DNA of 64,000 nt from CANLBN01 sp050633825 (GCA_050633825.1 JBOEHG010000040.1:1-64000), one strand, 5' to 3'. Counted from the first letter of the stretch, positions 8,836 through 18,417 are shown. The notes: generated by a model not told the origin, from the sequence alone. Numbers and translations: made by a program.

Positions 8836-9630
8836 ATGTGTATAAAACTAGACTCTGTATCTCTTACAATTAATAACAAGCCACTACTGAACAATATTAA
8901 TTGTAATATTTCACCGGGTGAACTGACGGTTCTTATTGGCCCTAATGGCGCAGGTAAGTCAACATTATTAAAAGTGTGTGCAGGTGACCTTAGGCCTGTA
9001 TCTGGATCAATCAAATTAAATCAGCGTGATATACATGATTACTCTGCAAAAACACTATCATCATTACGTGCAGTAATGACGCAAGAATACAGAATGAGTT
9101 TTAGTTTCACTGTGCGTGAAATTGTAAACATGGGTTGCTTTGTTTATGAAGATGTACTTTACCAACAAAAACAACAGGCGATTATTCATGAAGTAATGCA
9201 GTTTATGAATATTGAAGCCTTGGCTAATCGCCATTTTTCTACGCTATCCGGGGGCGAACAACAGCGCACGCAACTTGCACGGGTACTGGCTCAACTATGG
9301 GAGCCTTACTCACACAATGAAGCACGTTACCTCTTCCTCGATGAACCTACCTCCAGCTTGGATATTTTTCATCAATATAACGTCTTATCTCTCGCCAAAC
9401 AGCTCACTAAACGCAATATTGGTGTATTGGCTGTTGTTCATGATTTATCCTTAGCTGCCAGCTTTGCGAACCAGCTTATCCTGCTCTCTGGAGGAGAAAT
9501 TATTACCCATGGTCCAGCAAATGAAGTTCTACAAAGAGAGCACCTATTATCCGTTTATGGTATTGGCGGGCACTACTTCCACAAATCGGAACATTTTCAA
9601 CCCTCTTTATTAGTAGAAAATAGTCCTTAA
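8836..9630 (+). CDS. hmuV: Heme ABC transporter ATPase HmuV
   Basis: 264-aa ABC ATPase powering heme import. Walker A GPNGAGKS (about 35-42), Q-loop near TQEYRMSFS, signature LSGGEQQR (137-144), Walker B YLFLDEP (about 165-171), and switch His in AVVHDLSLA. The gene follows hmuU by three bases. The longer LSGGEQQRTQLAR signature and a C-terminal extension ending EHFQPSLLVENSP are usual for HmuV-type subunits. Confidence 0.93.
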   Translation: MCIKLDSVSLTINNKPLLNNINCNISPGELTVLIGPNGAGKSTLLKVCAGDLRPVSGSIKLNQRDIHDYSAKTLSSLRAVMTQEYRMSFSFTVREIVNMGCFVYEDVLYQQKQQAIIHEVMQFMNIEALANRHFSTLSGGEQQRTQLARVLAQLWEPYSHNEARYLFLDEPTSSLDIFHQYNVLSLAKQLTKRNIGVLAVVHDLSLAASFANQLILLSGGEIITHGPANEVLQREHLLSVYGIGGHYFHKSEHFQPSLLVENSP

Positions 9631-9645
9631 AGAGCTAAATGCAAT

Positions 9646-9660
9646 TGACAGTGATTCTCA
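9646..9660. promoter_or_regulatory. Fur-type box upstream of bfd
   Basis: TGACAGTGATTCTCA matches the 7-1-7 Fur consensus TGATAATGATTATCA at 12 of 15 positions. It lies 46-60 bases before the bfd start, consistent with induction of Bfd on iron limitation. Confidence 0.75.
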
Positions 9661-9705
9661 TTTGCACTATTATTTAACCATCATTAACGAGAAAGCTTTA
9701 CATAC

Positions 9706-9933
9706 ATGTTTGTCTGCCTTTGCAAAGGTATTACTGATACCCAAATCAAACAATCCATAAAAGATGGCGCTGATAGCCTAAGGGACGTGCGTCGTGATTT
9801 GGGTGCTGCTACCCAATGCTGTAAATGCCTGCCTGAAGTTCGTTCTATTGTTAATGATGCATTGTCTAGCAAAGAACAGTCATCCCCCCTATTTTCACCC
9901 GCTCTCTTCTTCCCCGCCGAAACGCAAACCTAA
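9706..9933 (+). CDS. bfd: Bacterioferritin-associated ferredoxin Bfd
   Basis: Small [2Fe-2S] protein (75 aa) that reduces bacterioferritin heme to release stored iron. Cluster ligands are visible at Cys4, Cys6, Cys38 and Cys41 (CLC, then CCKC). The BFD fold landmarks GITDTQI and LRDVRRDLGAATQCCKCLPEV are present. The C-terminus after about residue 55 is a low-complexity Ser/Pro tail. A Fur box lies directly upstream and bfr is 121 bp downstream; the gap may hold a separate bfr promoter. Confidence 0.93.
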   Translation: MFVCLCKGITDTQIKQSIKDGADSLRDVRRDLGAATQCCKCLPEVRSIVNDALSSKEQSSPLFSPALFFPAETQT

Positions 9934-10054
9934 ACAACAATTATTACCATTCATAATCACTAATAAAATCATAGACTTATGTGATCTTAAAGGTTGACTT
10001 GTACGTAAATAAGTCCAAAATCATACACACAAATTTTGGGCTGGAGTTGAACAT

Positions 10055-10534
10055 ATGAAAGGTGACCCTAAGGTTATTGAATTTTTAAATAAAGCGTTAG
10101 GCAATGAACTGGTTGCGATTAACCAATACTTTCTACATGCAAAAATGTACAAAGATTGGGGGCTCGATGCCCTAGGAGATTACGAATATCACGAATCTAT
10201 TGATGAAATGAAACATGCCGACAAGCTTACGGAGCGCATTTTATTTTTAGAGGGTTTGCCTAATTTACAAGATCTCGGCAAGCTCTATATTGGCGAAAAT
10301 ACCAAAGAAATGCTTGAGTGCGATCTTAAATTGGAGCACCAAGCCATCCCCCTATTACGCGAAGCCGTAGCCTATTGTGAAAGCGTTAAGGACTATGTCA
10401 GTCGCGATCTTTTCAGCGAAATACTGGACAACGAAGAAGAACATGTGGATTGGTTGGAAACTCAACTTGGTCTTATCGAAAAAATAGGCATTGAGAACTA
10501 CTTACAAAGCCAAATAAGTAACGCTGAAGGCTAA
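10055..10534 (+). CDS. bfr: Bacterioferritin
   Basis: 159-aa heme-containing ferritin storing iron as a 24-mer. It aligns almost without gaps to the E. coli Bfr sequence as I remember it. Ferroxidase ligands are Glu18, Glu51, His54, Glu94, Glu127 and His130, and the heme ligand Met52 lies in SIDEMKHAD. All key residues are present, so it should be active and heme-binding. The start ATG has GGAG about 9 bases upstream (CTGGAGTTGAACAT). It pairs with bfd, its electron donor for iron release. Confidence 0.96.
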   Translation: MKGDPKVIEFLNKALGNELVAINQYFLHAKMYKDWGLDALGDYEYHESIDEMKHADKLTERILFLEGLPNLQDLGKLYIGENTKEMLECDLKLEHQAIPLLREAVAYCESVKDYVSRDLFSEILDNEEEHVDWLETQLGLIEKIGIENYLQSQISNAEG

Positions 10535-10577
10535 CCTGAATTTAACCCTTAATACATACTCATATTATTCTTCTTTT

Positions 10578-10595
10578 TAGCCTTCCGGCTATTTT
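10578..10595 (+). terminator. Likely terminator after bfr
   Basis: Short stem TAGCC-TTCC-GGCTA followed by TTTTT, between the convergent bfr and exbD genes. The stem is only 5 bp, so strength is uncertain. Confidence 0.5.
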
Positions 10596-10600
10596 TCCTT

Positions 10601-11044
10601 CTATTTTTCTTTGAGAATAATATGAGTATTAACAATCTGTTGTTTTTGTAATAAGGTTAATACTTTTACAAAACGTTGAACATCCGCTTGTTGATCAGCG
10701 GCAATACTAACAGTAACTTCAGCCTTTTTATTAAATTGCCGTAATAAGTTTTCTCGAAATAAAGACCATTCAGCAAAATATTGCTGATCGATAAACCACC
10801 CTCTATTATCTTCAGTGATTGTGACTGCAATGATCTCTTGATTTACTGGTGTTGTAGATGCAACTTCATCTGTTTCGGGCACAGTCACTGGCAGTGATAA
10901 GAGCCTCGTATTCGCCGTAAGTAATAAAAAAACAATAACAATAAAAATAATATCAATCAGTGGGGTCAATTCAAGGGATTGATTTTCATTACCATTCGGT
11001 GATGAAACACTTATGACTTGAACATCTCTAGCGAGAGAAATCAT
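10601..11044 (-). CDS. exbD: Biopolymer transport protein ExbD
   Basis: 147-aa inner-membrane protein of the TonB energising complex. It has a short cytoplasmic N-terminus, one membrane segment (about 30-45, LIDIIFIVIVFLLLTA) carrying the proton-path Asp in PLIDIIF, and a periplasmic domain. Its ATG overlaps the exbB stop by four bases (ATGA). It is the last gene of the receptor-hemS-tonB-exbB-exbD unit. Confidence 0.92.
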   Translation of the reverse strand: MISLARDVQVISVSSPNGNENQSLELTPLIDIIFIVIVFLLLTANTRLLSLPVTVPETDEVASTTPVNQEIIAVTITEDNRGWFIDQQYFAEWSLFRENLLRQFNKKAEVTVSIAADQQADVQRFVKVLTLLQKQQIVNTHIILKEK

Positions 11045-11595
11045 ATCGCAGCACGAGTTATATCAATATCACTGAATGAAAAATGAATCGTATTCATTTG
11101 TAATTCAGCCTGCTCTAATAGCCTATCAATCCAAATACGATACAAGTGGACGACAACCAATGCCGGGATAGCAATCAACAAGCCAACAGCGGTTGTATTC
11201 ATCGCCAGTCCTAAACCATCAGCCAACACCGACACTTCCACCGGACCTTCCTGCTGGCTAATACTGACAAAAGAATCCATCAATCCCAATACTGTACCTA
11301 GCAAACCCAATAAAGGCGCAACTAATACTACGATGTTAAGCAAACGCAAACCTGAGGCTAATTTTTTCTTTTGCTGAGCTAACCATAAAGAAGCCAATTC
11401 AGAACGGATATCTTTTTTATAACCCTGATAATCATGAAGTAATGACACGCCTTGTTTACCTAATTTTTTAGTAAATGTATAACGCTGTAAAATAAGAAAA
11501 CGCTCAACAATCACTGCACAGGCAATAATAGAGCAAAGCACAAAAGGGATTTTTAGTAAACCAAGCTGCTGAAATAATAATGAAAAATCTAACAT
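11041..11595 (-). CDS. exbB: Biopolymer transport protein ExbB (MotA/TolQ/ExbB family)
   Basis: 184 aa, with membrane segments near residues 10-32, 85-110 and 130-155. The family core is LRLLNIVVLVAPLLGLLGTVLGLMDSF and GLGLAMNTTAVGLLIAIPALV. The upstream in-frame extension to 11679 overlaps tonB, so ATG at 11595 (MLDFSLLFQQ), two bases after the tonB stop, is preferred. This is the short three-helix form typical of dedicated TonB systems rather than TolQ. Confidence 0.92.
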   Translation of the reverse strand: MLDFSLLFQQLGLLKIPFVLCSIIACAVIVERFLILQRYTFTKKLGKQGVSLLHDYQGYKKDIRSELASLWLAQQKKKLASGLRLLNIVVLVAPLLGLLGTVLGLMDSFVSISQQEGPVEVSVLADGLGLAMNTTAVGLLIAIPALVVVHLYRIWIDRLLEQAELQMNTIHFSFSDIDITRAAI

Positions 11596-11597
11596 AA

Positions 11598-12395
11598 TCA
11601 ATTTAATGAAAACTCTATGGGTATTCGAATAGTCACCAACTGTGACTGTATATCTTTTTGGTATTGGGAAAACTGCCATTGTTTAACCGCATGAAGTGCC
11701 GCCTTATCTAACACTGACACACCCGAGCTTTTATGAATAGCCAACTCTCGTTGTTTTCCATACTTATCGAGGAAAACATCAAGCCAAACGGTGCCTTGTT
11801 GCCGCTTTCGTCTAGCAATTTCAGGGTAATTAGGTGGAACGGGCGGCGCCGCCAATGCAGGGTTATAAATTATAGCATTCTCCACATTACTGACATCTTG
11901 GTTATGGTTATCACTATCCCTTTGATATTCTACTTCTTTTTTCGCTAAATCATTTTCAATAGACTCTACTTTATCAACGCTTACCACTTCTTTTTTATTA
12001 AAAATTTTTTTATCTCGTTTTTGTACATTATTATTTTTAAAAAATTCTTTTTTAGACTGAGAAAATTTTTGATTATTATTTAATGCGAGAAAGTTCGTTA
12101 TTTTTTGTATTGATTTTTGACTAACGTCCTGAACAGCATGAATATCACTACCCTTTTCACTCCCTTCGCTATTATTTGAGCTAATATTCCTTATCTTGTT
12201 TGAAAAGCTAATAGATAAAGAGTCATTGCTATTACTATTATCATTACTAGCGTTATTGTGATTTTTCCAAGACAGACTATTACTACTCTCTGCAAAAAGG
12301 AGTAGCCACAGATGAACACCAACAACCAATAACCAGCATCCCACACGGAAAATCCATTCCTGCCACTGAACGTTATCTTTTTCTTGATTTATCAT
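11598..12395 (-). CDS. tonB: TonB energy transducer
   Basis: 265 aa. N-terminal membrane anchor (about 15-35, WLLVVGVHLWLLLF) with the conserved His, then a long Asn/Ser/Lys-rich periplasmic linker instead of the usual Pro-rich one. The C-terminal TonB domain (about 185-265) shows NYPEIARRKRQQGTVWLDV, the Gly/Val-rich middle, and AALHAVKQWQF. It links the proton motive force through ExbBD to the TonB receptor of the same operon. The linker's low complexity and lack of Pro-Glu/Pro-Lys repeats are mildly unusual. Confidence 0.9.
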   Translation of the reverse strand: MINQEKDNVQWQEWIFRVGCWLLVVGVHLWLLLFAESSNSLSWKNHNNASNDNSNSNDSLSISFSNKIRNISSNNSEGSEKGSDIHAVQDVSQKSIQKITNFLALNNNQKFSQSKKEFFKNNNVQKRDKKIFNKKEVVSVDKVESIENDLAKKEVEYQRDSDNHNQDVSNVENAIIYNPALAAPPVPPNYPEIARRKRQQGTVWLDVFLDKYGKQRELAIHKSSGVSVLDKAALHAVKQWQFSQYQKDIQSQLVTIRIPIEFSLN

Positions 12396-12423
12396 CTGCA
12401 GCTACTGTTCGGCAATAGGCTAT

Positions 12424-13527
12424 TTAAGCCACGGTTGATTGTTTATAAGGGACATTATTCGCCAACACACTTTCCGCCAACTGAGTCCATAAAGGATTTT
12501 CTTTGTGTCTTTCCTGACGCTGTCCAAAAAATTGAACAACTTGATTACCATCTATATCGTAAAATTCCAGCGATGTCACAATACCATCAATGGTTGGCTT
12601 CCTTACCAACCATGCTTCTGCAATGCCGGTTTCCATAAGATGCAAATTAAATTCAGGGTCTAAAATATTTAACCAAGGACCCATTGCTTTCACTTTATTA
12701 ATTTTTCCTGAAAAAATTTGTATTCCGCCACTATTTCCAACAAAACACATAATGGGCAACTGCATTTCTGCAGCACTGACTAAAATACGTTCCAGCTCTG
12801 CAGGGGAGAAATCTTCTGCATATTCAGAACCCACTATACGAAACGCTTGCTGCCGCTCAACCTTATGCTTTTTTAAAATATGAATAAATTGATGCACATC
12901 TGTCATTGATTGCCAATCAATAACTAGCTGCTGTGCATTTACTTCGGTAGAGGCAATTGCTATATCTGATGGCTTACCAACAAAAACTATAGATTCACTT
13001 TGGTGGTCACTGACATAAGATTCTAATAAATAACGATAATGATCAAAGTTACTCTTTTCTTGTAAAAATATCTTCTGTATTGCCACACCGGATTGATCAA
13101 AAAATTGCAGACTATAACGATCACCCTGCTTAGTATTTTCTCTTACCGCATAAACATGCTTCCATTTTGACAAAAAAAGTCTAAGGTCTATTTTTTTATC
13201 ATCGGCAATAACCAGGCCCATTGGCCCATTAATGTTAATATTTTGATACTCACCCTTACGCTCATGAACCGCATAATTATTACGCGTTAAATTCATGATA
13301 TACCCTAGTTTGGGTAGATCTTCGATTAATGCTTTAAAGTCAGTTTTTAATCGAATACTTTGTAAACCTAGCTGTTCGTCAATTAAGGCTGCTTCACTGA
13401 CGGATAATGCTTGGGCAACATCACGCTGTCGTGTTTTTGGATACAGGGCAATAAATTTTTTGTAGCTGCTTCTTAGTTCGGTGTCCTGAAAAGGACGGCT
13501 AAAATAATCTGCTAATTGCATATTCAT
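12424..13527 (-). CDS. hmuS: HemS/HmuS-family heme-handling protein
   Basis: 367-aa cytoplasmic protein of the HemS/ChuS/HmuS family, with two similar halves (about 30-170 and 200-350). Homologues carry incoming heme and some degrade it to release iron. Blocks seen: YPKTRQRDVAQALSVSEAAL at the N-terminus, VMNLTRN-type and GLVIADDKKIDLRLFLSKW regions, and the second repeat's FFDQSGVAIQKIFL and LEFYDIDGNQVVQFFGQR. It lies 7 bases after the TonB receptor gene and 28 before tonB. Exact activity (storage or degradation) cannot be told from sequence. Confidence 0.88.
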   Translation of the reverse strand: MNMQLADYFSRPFQDTELRSSYKKFIALYPKTRQRDVAQALSVSEAALIDEQLGLQSIRLKTDFKALIEDLPKLGYIMNLTRNNYAVHERKGEYQNININGPMGLVIADDKKIDLRLFLSKWKHVYAVRENTKQGDRYSLQFFDQSGVAIQKIFLQEKSNFDHYRYLLESYVSDHQSESIVFVGKPSDIAIASTEVNAQQLVIDWQSMTDVHQFIHILKKHKVERQQAFRIVGSEYAEDFSPAELERILVSAAEMQLPIMCFVGNSGGIQIFSGKINKVKAMGPWLNILDPEFNLHLMETGIAEAWLVRKPTIDGIVTSLEFYDIDGNQVVQFFGQRQERHKENPLWTQLAESVLANNVPYKQSTVA

Positions 13528-13534
13528 CTCCCGT

Positions 13535-15454
13535 TTAAAATGTACTACTCAGGGTTAATTTAAATGAACGCCCTTCTTCCAATAACTCAAAGGCACTTTC
13601 ATCAAGGACTGTTTTGTTACCGACATTGTCGATACCCAATCGTAATTGGGTATCCCCAAATAATGTTTTTGAAATACCAATATCTGCAACGCTATAGCTC
13701 TCTATCTCTTCTGTATTATCGACATTGGTATATTGGTCACTGAGATAACGAACACCCGCATCTAAACGAATACCCCATTGAGATAAACGATGCTGGATAT
13801 TGATTTTAGCTGTATGCTCAGCTCGATCAGTCAACTGCTTGCCTTTGTTTTCTTCTGAACGATTTTCAGTATCAAGATAGGTATAACTAATATTGAATTT
13901 AGTCTCTTTATTTTTGCTATAAAATGACCAATCGGTCTCCAAGCCCTGAATCAGGGCCTCATCAATATTATTATATTCAGCGGTTGTAACAGGGAATGGG
14001 CCGGTGTTATCGACAGTATCGATTAAAGAAATTAAGTCATCGATTTCAGTACGAAATAAGGTAACAGAGCCAACAATATTGCCTTTATTGTAAGTCAGGC
14101 CTAATTCTACTGTTTGCCCCGTTTCTGGCTGTAAGTCGTCGTTACCAATATAGGTCCGCGTAGGTCCTGCAGGCACAATATAAGCAGAAGAACCCTCTCT
14201 TAGAGACGGGGCAAGATAACTTTCACCATACCCAGCTTTAATACCCCAATTCGATGAAAGTTGAGAAAACCAATTAATTTTAGGGCTGGTTTCGTTATCA
14301 TATTTACTGTGCTTATCGTAAGCCAAACCAAGTGTTAGCTTATTACTTGCATTAATGTCGATAACGTCTTGAATAAATAGTGTTGTAGCATCAATGCTAT
14401 CATCAAAAATAATACTATCCCTGCGCTCAGCTTCTTCTTCCCGGTACTGAATACCTGCACTGAGATATTGCGCTTGGCTTAGCTCACCTTGAATATCAAA
14501 TGAAGCACCATTTTCTGTAATTTCCCAAATAGACGTACCTTCTTCTACATCTGAATTACTGGCGACAACACCTATATTCGTTGCAAACTTTCCAATCCTG
14601 GTTTCGTAATCAATAGTGCCTCGGCGACGCTTAACATCAAGAGGGATAGAACCTACACCACGAAAACCATTATCGATATCTTCACCCTCTTCATTTCCGT
14701 AAAGAAGGCCAAATTGAAGCCGGTTATTTTCATTAAGATCAATACCAAGATCAGCCTGAAGGCTTTCGGTTTCTTTTTCTGATTGCAGGGTTAAGAGATC
14801 ATCATCATCAAAAATAGCATCCCTATTCGTCGACTCAAGCGCTAAAGCCAAGTCAACCTGTTGGCTTATCGATCCCGACGCTGCCAAGCTAATACCTTCT
14901 CCATCACCACCATTGGCATCATCAGTTTGCTTCGTATAAAGAGCAAGGTTGCCACGCCATTCCTGTTCCGCTTTGCGGGTAATAATATTGATTACGCCTG
15001 CTAGCGCATCAGCACCATAAAGGCTTGAAGCGGGCCCACGAATCACTTCAATCCGCTCTATATTAGCAACAGGCACCCAGTTGTAACGAAACGCTGGTGC
15101 AAAAGGGAGATTACGATCGGTATTCGGTAGGCGCTTGCCATTCACCAACACTAATACCTGATCCGTATCCTGACCTCTGAGTTGAGGTGCTTTAGTAGAA
15201 CTACTCCCGGTTACAACTAACTGTACTCCGGGAGTCGTTTCCAATACTTCAGTAACACTTGTCGCACCACTTGCACGAATATCCTCACCCGTCACAACCG
15301 TAACAGAGCCAGCGAACTTAGTGGCATCGACTGGCGCCTTTGCCGATACAATGACCTTGCTCATTTCAAATTTATTCTCAGCAACACATAGCTGTGACGC
15401 CAACAAACAGCTCCCCATAAGAAGACAGAGCTTCTTTACCTTAAATAACAACAT
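13535..15454 (-). CDS. TonB-dependent outer-membrane receptor, probably for heme
   Basis: 639-aa receptor. It has a signal peptide (about 1-25), a TonB box region (MSKVIVSAKAP), a plug domain (about 40-160, with VTVVTGEDIRASGATSVTEVL, RIEVIRGPASSLYGADALAGVINIIT), and a 22-strand barrel ending in phenylalanine (LTLSSTF). Operon partners (HemS-type protein, tonB, exbBD) and the perfect Fur box argue for heme or heme-protein uptake. I do not see a clear FRAP/NPNL heme-receptor block, so a catecholate-type or other iron ligand remains possible. Confidence 0.88.
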   Translation of the reverse strand: MLLFKVKKLCLLMGSCLLASQLCVAENKFEMSKVIVSAKAPVDATKFAGSVTVVTGEDIRASGATSVTEVLETTPGVQLVVTGSSSTKAPQLRGQDTDQVLVLVNGKRLPNTDRNLPFAPAFRYNWVPVANIERIEVIRGPASSLYGADALAGVINIITRKAEQEWRGNLALYTKQTDDANGGDGEGISLAASGSISQQVDLALALESTNRDAIFDDDDLLTLQSEKETESLQADLGIDLNENNRLQFGLLYGNEEGEDIDNGFRGVGSIPLDVKRRRGTIDYETRIGKFATNIGVVASNSDVEEGTSIWEITENGASFDIQGELSQAQYLSAGIQYREEEAERRDSIIFDDSIDATTLFIQDVIDINASNKLTLGLAYDKHSKYDNETSPKINWFSQLSSNWGIKAGYGESYLAPSLREGSSAYIVPAGPTRTYIGNDDLQPETGQTVELGLTYNKGNIVGSVTLFRTEIDDLISLIDTVDNTGPFPVTTAEYNNIDEALIQGLETDWSFYSKNKETKFNISYTYLDTENRSEENKGKQLTDRAEHTAKINIQHRLSQWGIRLDAGVRYLSDQYTNVDNTEEIESYSVADIGISKTLFGDTQLRLGIDNVGNKTVLDESAFELLEEGRSFKLTLSSTF

Positions 15455-15526
15455 TTATTAAACCTTGGACTAGATAATCAATACCAATTTGTAGCTGGGA
15501 GGGAGCAGATACAAAACCCATTTGAG

Positions 15527-15545
15527 AATGATAATAATTATCATT
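15527..15545. promoter_or_regulatory. Fur box upstream of the TonB receptor operon
   Basis: AATGATAATAATTATCATT is a perfect 19-bp palindrome containing the 7-1-7 Fur motif. It is centred about 80 bases before the receptor start and would control all five genes down to exbD. Confidence 0.92.
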
Positions 15546-15648
15546 AAGTTTTGCAACTAAATTTTGTAATTAATGTAAATCAAGGAAATGGGGCAAAGGA
15601 CATATATAAAGAAGGGAAATAGAAAGTGGTATCGATGGAGAGACTAAC

Positions 15649-15681
15649 CAGGTAACCGCTACTTTTCATAGTGGTTACCTG
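15649..15681 (-). terminator. Stem-loop after the 15735-16388 gene, possible terminator
   Basis: Arms of 13 bp (CAGGTAACCGCTA with TAGTGGTTACCTG, one wobble) around a 7-base loop, 54 bases past the stop of the minus-strand gene. There is no long T-tract, so it may stabilise the transcript or act with Rho. Confidence 0.5.
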
Positions 15682-15734
15682 CATAAGGCTCTGTATTAAT
15701 GACTAAACAAAGAGCCAATAGTACTACTAAGCTG

Positions 15735-16388
15735 CTAATTACCTAATTGATAGCCACAATTGAAATCGACAAAATACTGATCAGACTCTAACCGTAATAT
15801 AGCAGAGACATCTCCTTGTACTGTATCACCAATGCGCCACTCACCAAACCAATGTGGTTCTTGCTCACTATAGTTAATAGAGAGCTTAGACTGCTTCCCA
15901 AACTCTCCCCACTCATCACTAGAGAAAGTTAATGCTATCTTATTTTGACCATTTTTGATTTTCCCTGTCATCAATAAATTGGGGTTATTATTAAAAGTAT
16001 TAGATGAGGTCTGGCCAATGATACTTTTATTATCTACTTTGACACAGAAAATTTCGAAGATTGAATCAAAAGAATCTATCTCACCATCAGTTATAAAGTC
16101 ACGCTGTATGAACCATACACCATATGATTTTTCTTCAGCTTTAAACGGTAAACTTAGGGTTGTGCAAAGTGTCTCTTGTGCACATAATGAGTCATCTGTA
16201 GCTACAGTTTCATTTGAAACTATGGTCTCATTTGAATCCATAGATAGCACAGAAGAAAAAACATTATTTTCTTGAACTATACCTACAGGGGGCTCTGAAT
16301 TTTCTACCTCAACTTGATTCGAAACTGCTTTCCCCGACATTGATGCCAGTGCGACGACGGGAAGCACTGCTGCCACTTTGAATTTCAT
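15735..16388 (-). CDS. Exported protein of unknown function (217 aa)
   Basis: Not recognised. N-terminal signal peptide (MKFKVAAVLPVVALASMSGKAVS) followed by a low-complexity acidic stretch rich in Asn/Ser/Glu/Val (about 25-70). A beta-rich domain follows with two Cys near 68-73 and later single Cys (IFEIFCV, DFNCGYQ), so disulfides are likely. The start has AGGAG 10 bases upstream. It overlaps the 3' end of the MptE-like gene by 80 bases in a different frame, which is unusual for unrelated adjacent genes. Confidence 0.65.
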   Translation of the reverse strand: MKFKVAAVLPVVALASMSGKAVSNQVEVENSEPPVGIVQENNVFSSVLSMDSNETIVSNETVATDDSLCAQETLCTTLSLPFKAEEKSYGVWFIQRDFITDGEIDSFDSIFEIFCVKVDNKSIIGQTSSNTFNNNPNLLMTGKIKNGQNKIALTFSSDEWGEFGKQSKLSINYSEQEPHWFGEWRIGDTVQGDVSAILRLESDQYFVDFNCGYQLGN

Positions 16389-18273
16389 ATGATAAAATCT
16401 CCTGATTAAGTTTAATTAACACCTGATTACAATGATAAAAATAAGAAATCACCTCTTCTTTCAATACGATATAATAACGATTTTTATCACTATTCTTTAA
16501 TCGAAGAACATGCCCTGAAATCATGGCGTGAAAAATTCTTAACACACCTGAAAGTAAAAAATACGCAGGATCTTCAATACCCTTTACATCGACATTAAAG
16601 CTTGCCAACCTCAAAAAATTGCTGATTTCTTCAACAGATTTAGCGCTTCTAATATCTTTAATTAAAGCCTTTATCGTTTTTTGTGAAAATAAGAATTCTT
16701 TAGAAAGGGGTTCACTCGTAATTGGCAGAAAACATTTCTCTCCGTCACCAAAACAAAAACCTTCTCTTTTCTTGAACTTGATCATTTCATCAAACAGAGC
16801 TGAAAACTTAATCACTTTAGCACCAGCAATAGCGGCTCCATCTGAACCATTAAATACATTTATAGAATTATTATTAGATATAATTTTTTCTATATTTTTT
16901 CTAGCGTTGTTATATATTTTATTTGTATAAACATTCTCACCAAAGTTCCCTTTAACAAAAATTTCATTATTTTGTACAACTTTTGCCAATATTGAATTTG
17001 GGTTATAAAAATCAGAATAAGATGAATGATGACGTTTTATATCCTTACAACCATAATCGCAACCCAACAAAACAATATTTTCCCAGCCAACAGAAATGCA
17101 TGCAGATAGAGCAAAGTTAGTGACAGTGGGATTACAATAGTATAAAGGTGGCTGATCAATCAATTTTGACTTCTTCAAGACTAATGCACCCAAATCATTA
17201 GCCTTTGAAAAAAGGTAGCTATTCTTAAAGATAGACACCTCCTTTGGACTCACAGTATTAAGTGCAAACAAGGTGGTTTTATTGGTTACCTCAGGGGTCA
17301 ACCAATACTCTAAACTTTCAAAGATAGTATCTCCTCGCTCCATCTCTACGTGAATATCAGGAATAATACCTACCTTAAGTAATGGAACCAGAGACGTACC
17401 ACAAGAAACAATAGTGGCATAATTCTGTACAGCTTTAATATCGTCTAAATTTTCATCTAAAGAAGGCCCATTACCAACAATAATTGCATAGCCTTTAGGT
17501 GAACCAAAATTTTCTTCTTTTGAGTAAAATTGTTCACCATGTAAAACATTGGTTAAAGTATTTTTCAGGCCTGTGATTTCATCATCAAAAAAACCCCAAC
17601 CACTAAACCAGCGATTTCGCATCGACACTATATTGGTAAAAATATCATCTAATAAATCCGTGTGATAATGCCTAAAAACACTTATATCAGACATTAAACC
17701 AAAACCTTGGCTTCTTGCGAGATACATCATTTGCCCACTAAAACTCTCTAGATTAGATGGCTGAAGTATTGAGAAAAAACCATTACGAGACTCACACTTC
17801 TGTTTAATTTTAGCGAAATCCAAACATTCTAAGCAGTGGAGCAACATATCGTCACTAGGCTCTATTAGAATAATATTTTTAATAGTAAAACGTTGAAACA
17901 AATCCTCTATATGAAAACCAAGGCCAGCACCCAAAACAATAAGTGTGTTCAATTTATTATCTGGTTTTTTATGCTTTATAAAACCGTCAAATAGATTATT
18001 AAGCCGATTAATAACGCTTTGATGGCGCGAAAAAAATTTTTTATTGTTTTCATAGTGCATTGAATAACGCACTGGAGATTTAGCAAATTCATCCACTTGA
18101 GCACTACAGGCTACGTTAGCATCTATGCCATAGAACTTTTCTCCATCAACAAGTAGATCAATATTGTCAACTGATCTTTCGACTTTCATTTTAGAGTGAT
18201 GAGCATTTAGCTTACAATATAGGTCATAGTGACATTTTTTTAATAAAGACAAATTCCTTCTAAAAACTTTCAT
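16309..18273 (-). CDS. MptE-like / DUF115-family protein (possible motility-associated glycosyltransferase type)
   Basis: 654 aa. The central block (about residues 260-420) matches the DUF115/MptE-like fold, with GYAIIVGNGPSLDENLDDIK, IVSCGTSLVPLLKVGIIPDIHVEMERG and VLLGCDYGCKDIKRHHSSY. Proteins of this group include 6-hydroxymethylpterin pyrophosphokinase homologues and the Maf proteins linked to flagellin sialic/pseudaminic acid modification. No flagellar or sugar genes lie nearby, so the function is open. The start is set at ATG 18273 (MKVFRRNLS); the TTG extension to 18300 lacks support. The last 26 codons overlap the downstream gene. Confidence 0.72.
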   Translation of the reverse strand: MKVFRRNLSLLKKCHYDLYCKLNAHHSKMKVERSVDNIDLLVDGEKFYGIDANVACSAQVDEFAKSPVRYSMHYENNKKFFSRHQSVINRLNNLFDGFIKHKKPDNKLNTLIVLGAGLGFHIEDLFQRFTIKNIILIEPSDDMLLHCLECLDFAKIKQKCESRNGFFSILQPSNLESFSGQMMYLARSQGFGLMSDISVFRHYHTDLLDDIFTNIVSMRNRWFSGWGFFDDEITGLKNTLTNVLHGEQFYSKEENFGSPKGYAIIVGNGPSLDENLDDIKAVQNYATIVSCGTSLVPLLKVGIIPDIHVEMERGDTIFESLEYWLTPEVTNKTTLFALNTVSPKEVSIFKNSYLFSKANDLGALVLKKSKLIDQPPLYYCNPTVTNFALSACISVGWENIVLLGCDYGCKDIKRHHSSYSDFYNPNSILAKVVQNNEIFVKGNFGENVYTNKIYNNARKNIEKIISNNNSINVFNGSDGAAIAGAKVIKFSALFDEMIKFKKREGFCFGDGEKCFLPITSEPLSKEFLFSQKTIKALIKDIRSAKSVEEISNFLRLASFNVDVKGIEDPAYFLLSGVLRIFHAMISGHVLRLKNSDKNRYYIVLKEEVISYFYHCNQVLIKLNQEILSYEIQSGSSASRRRTGINVGESSFESS

Positions 18274-18417
18274 AACTAAAAGATTCCAAGAATTGATCAA
18301 GTATTCAATATAGGTTAAAAATATGAATTATCCAGATAATTAACTTATTTTTAATAAAACTTTAAAAAATAATTAAATAAGATGTGCTGATAGTTTACAG
18401 CAATAGTCGAACTGTAT

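Noticed and set aside
11733..11948. Plus-strand reading frame over tonB
   Set aside because: Shadow of the tonB linker region; no ribosome site or family features.
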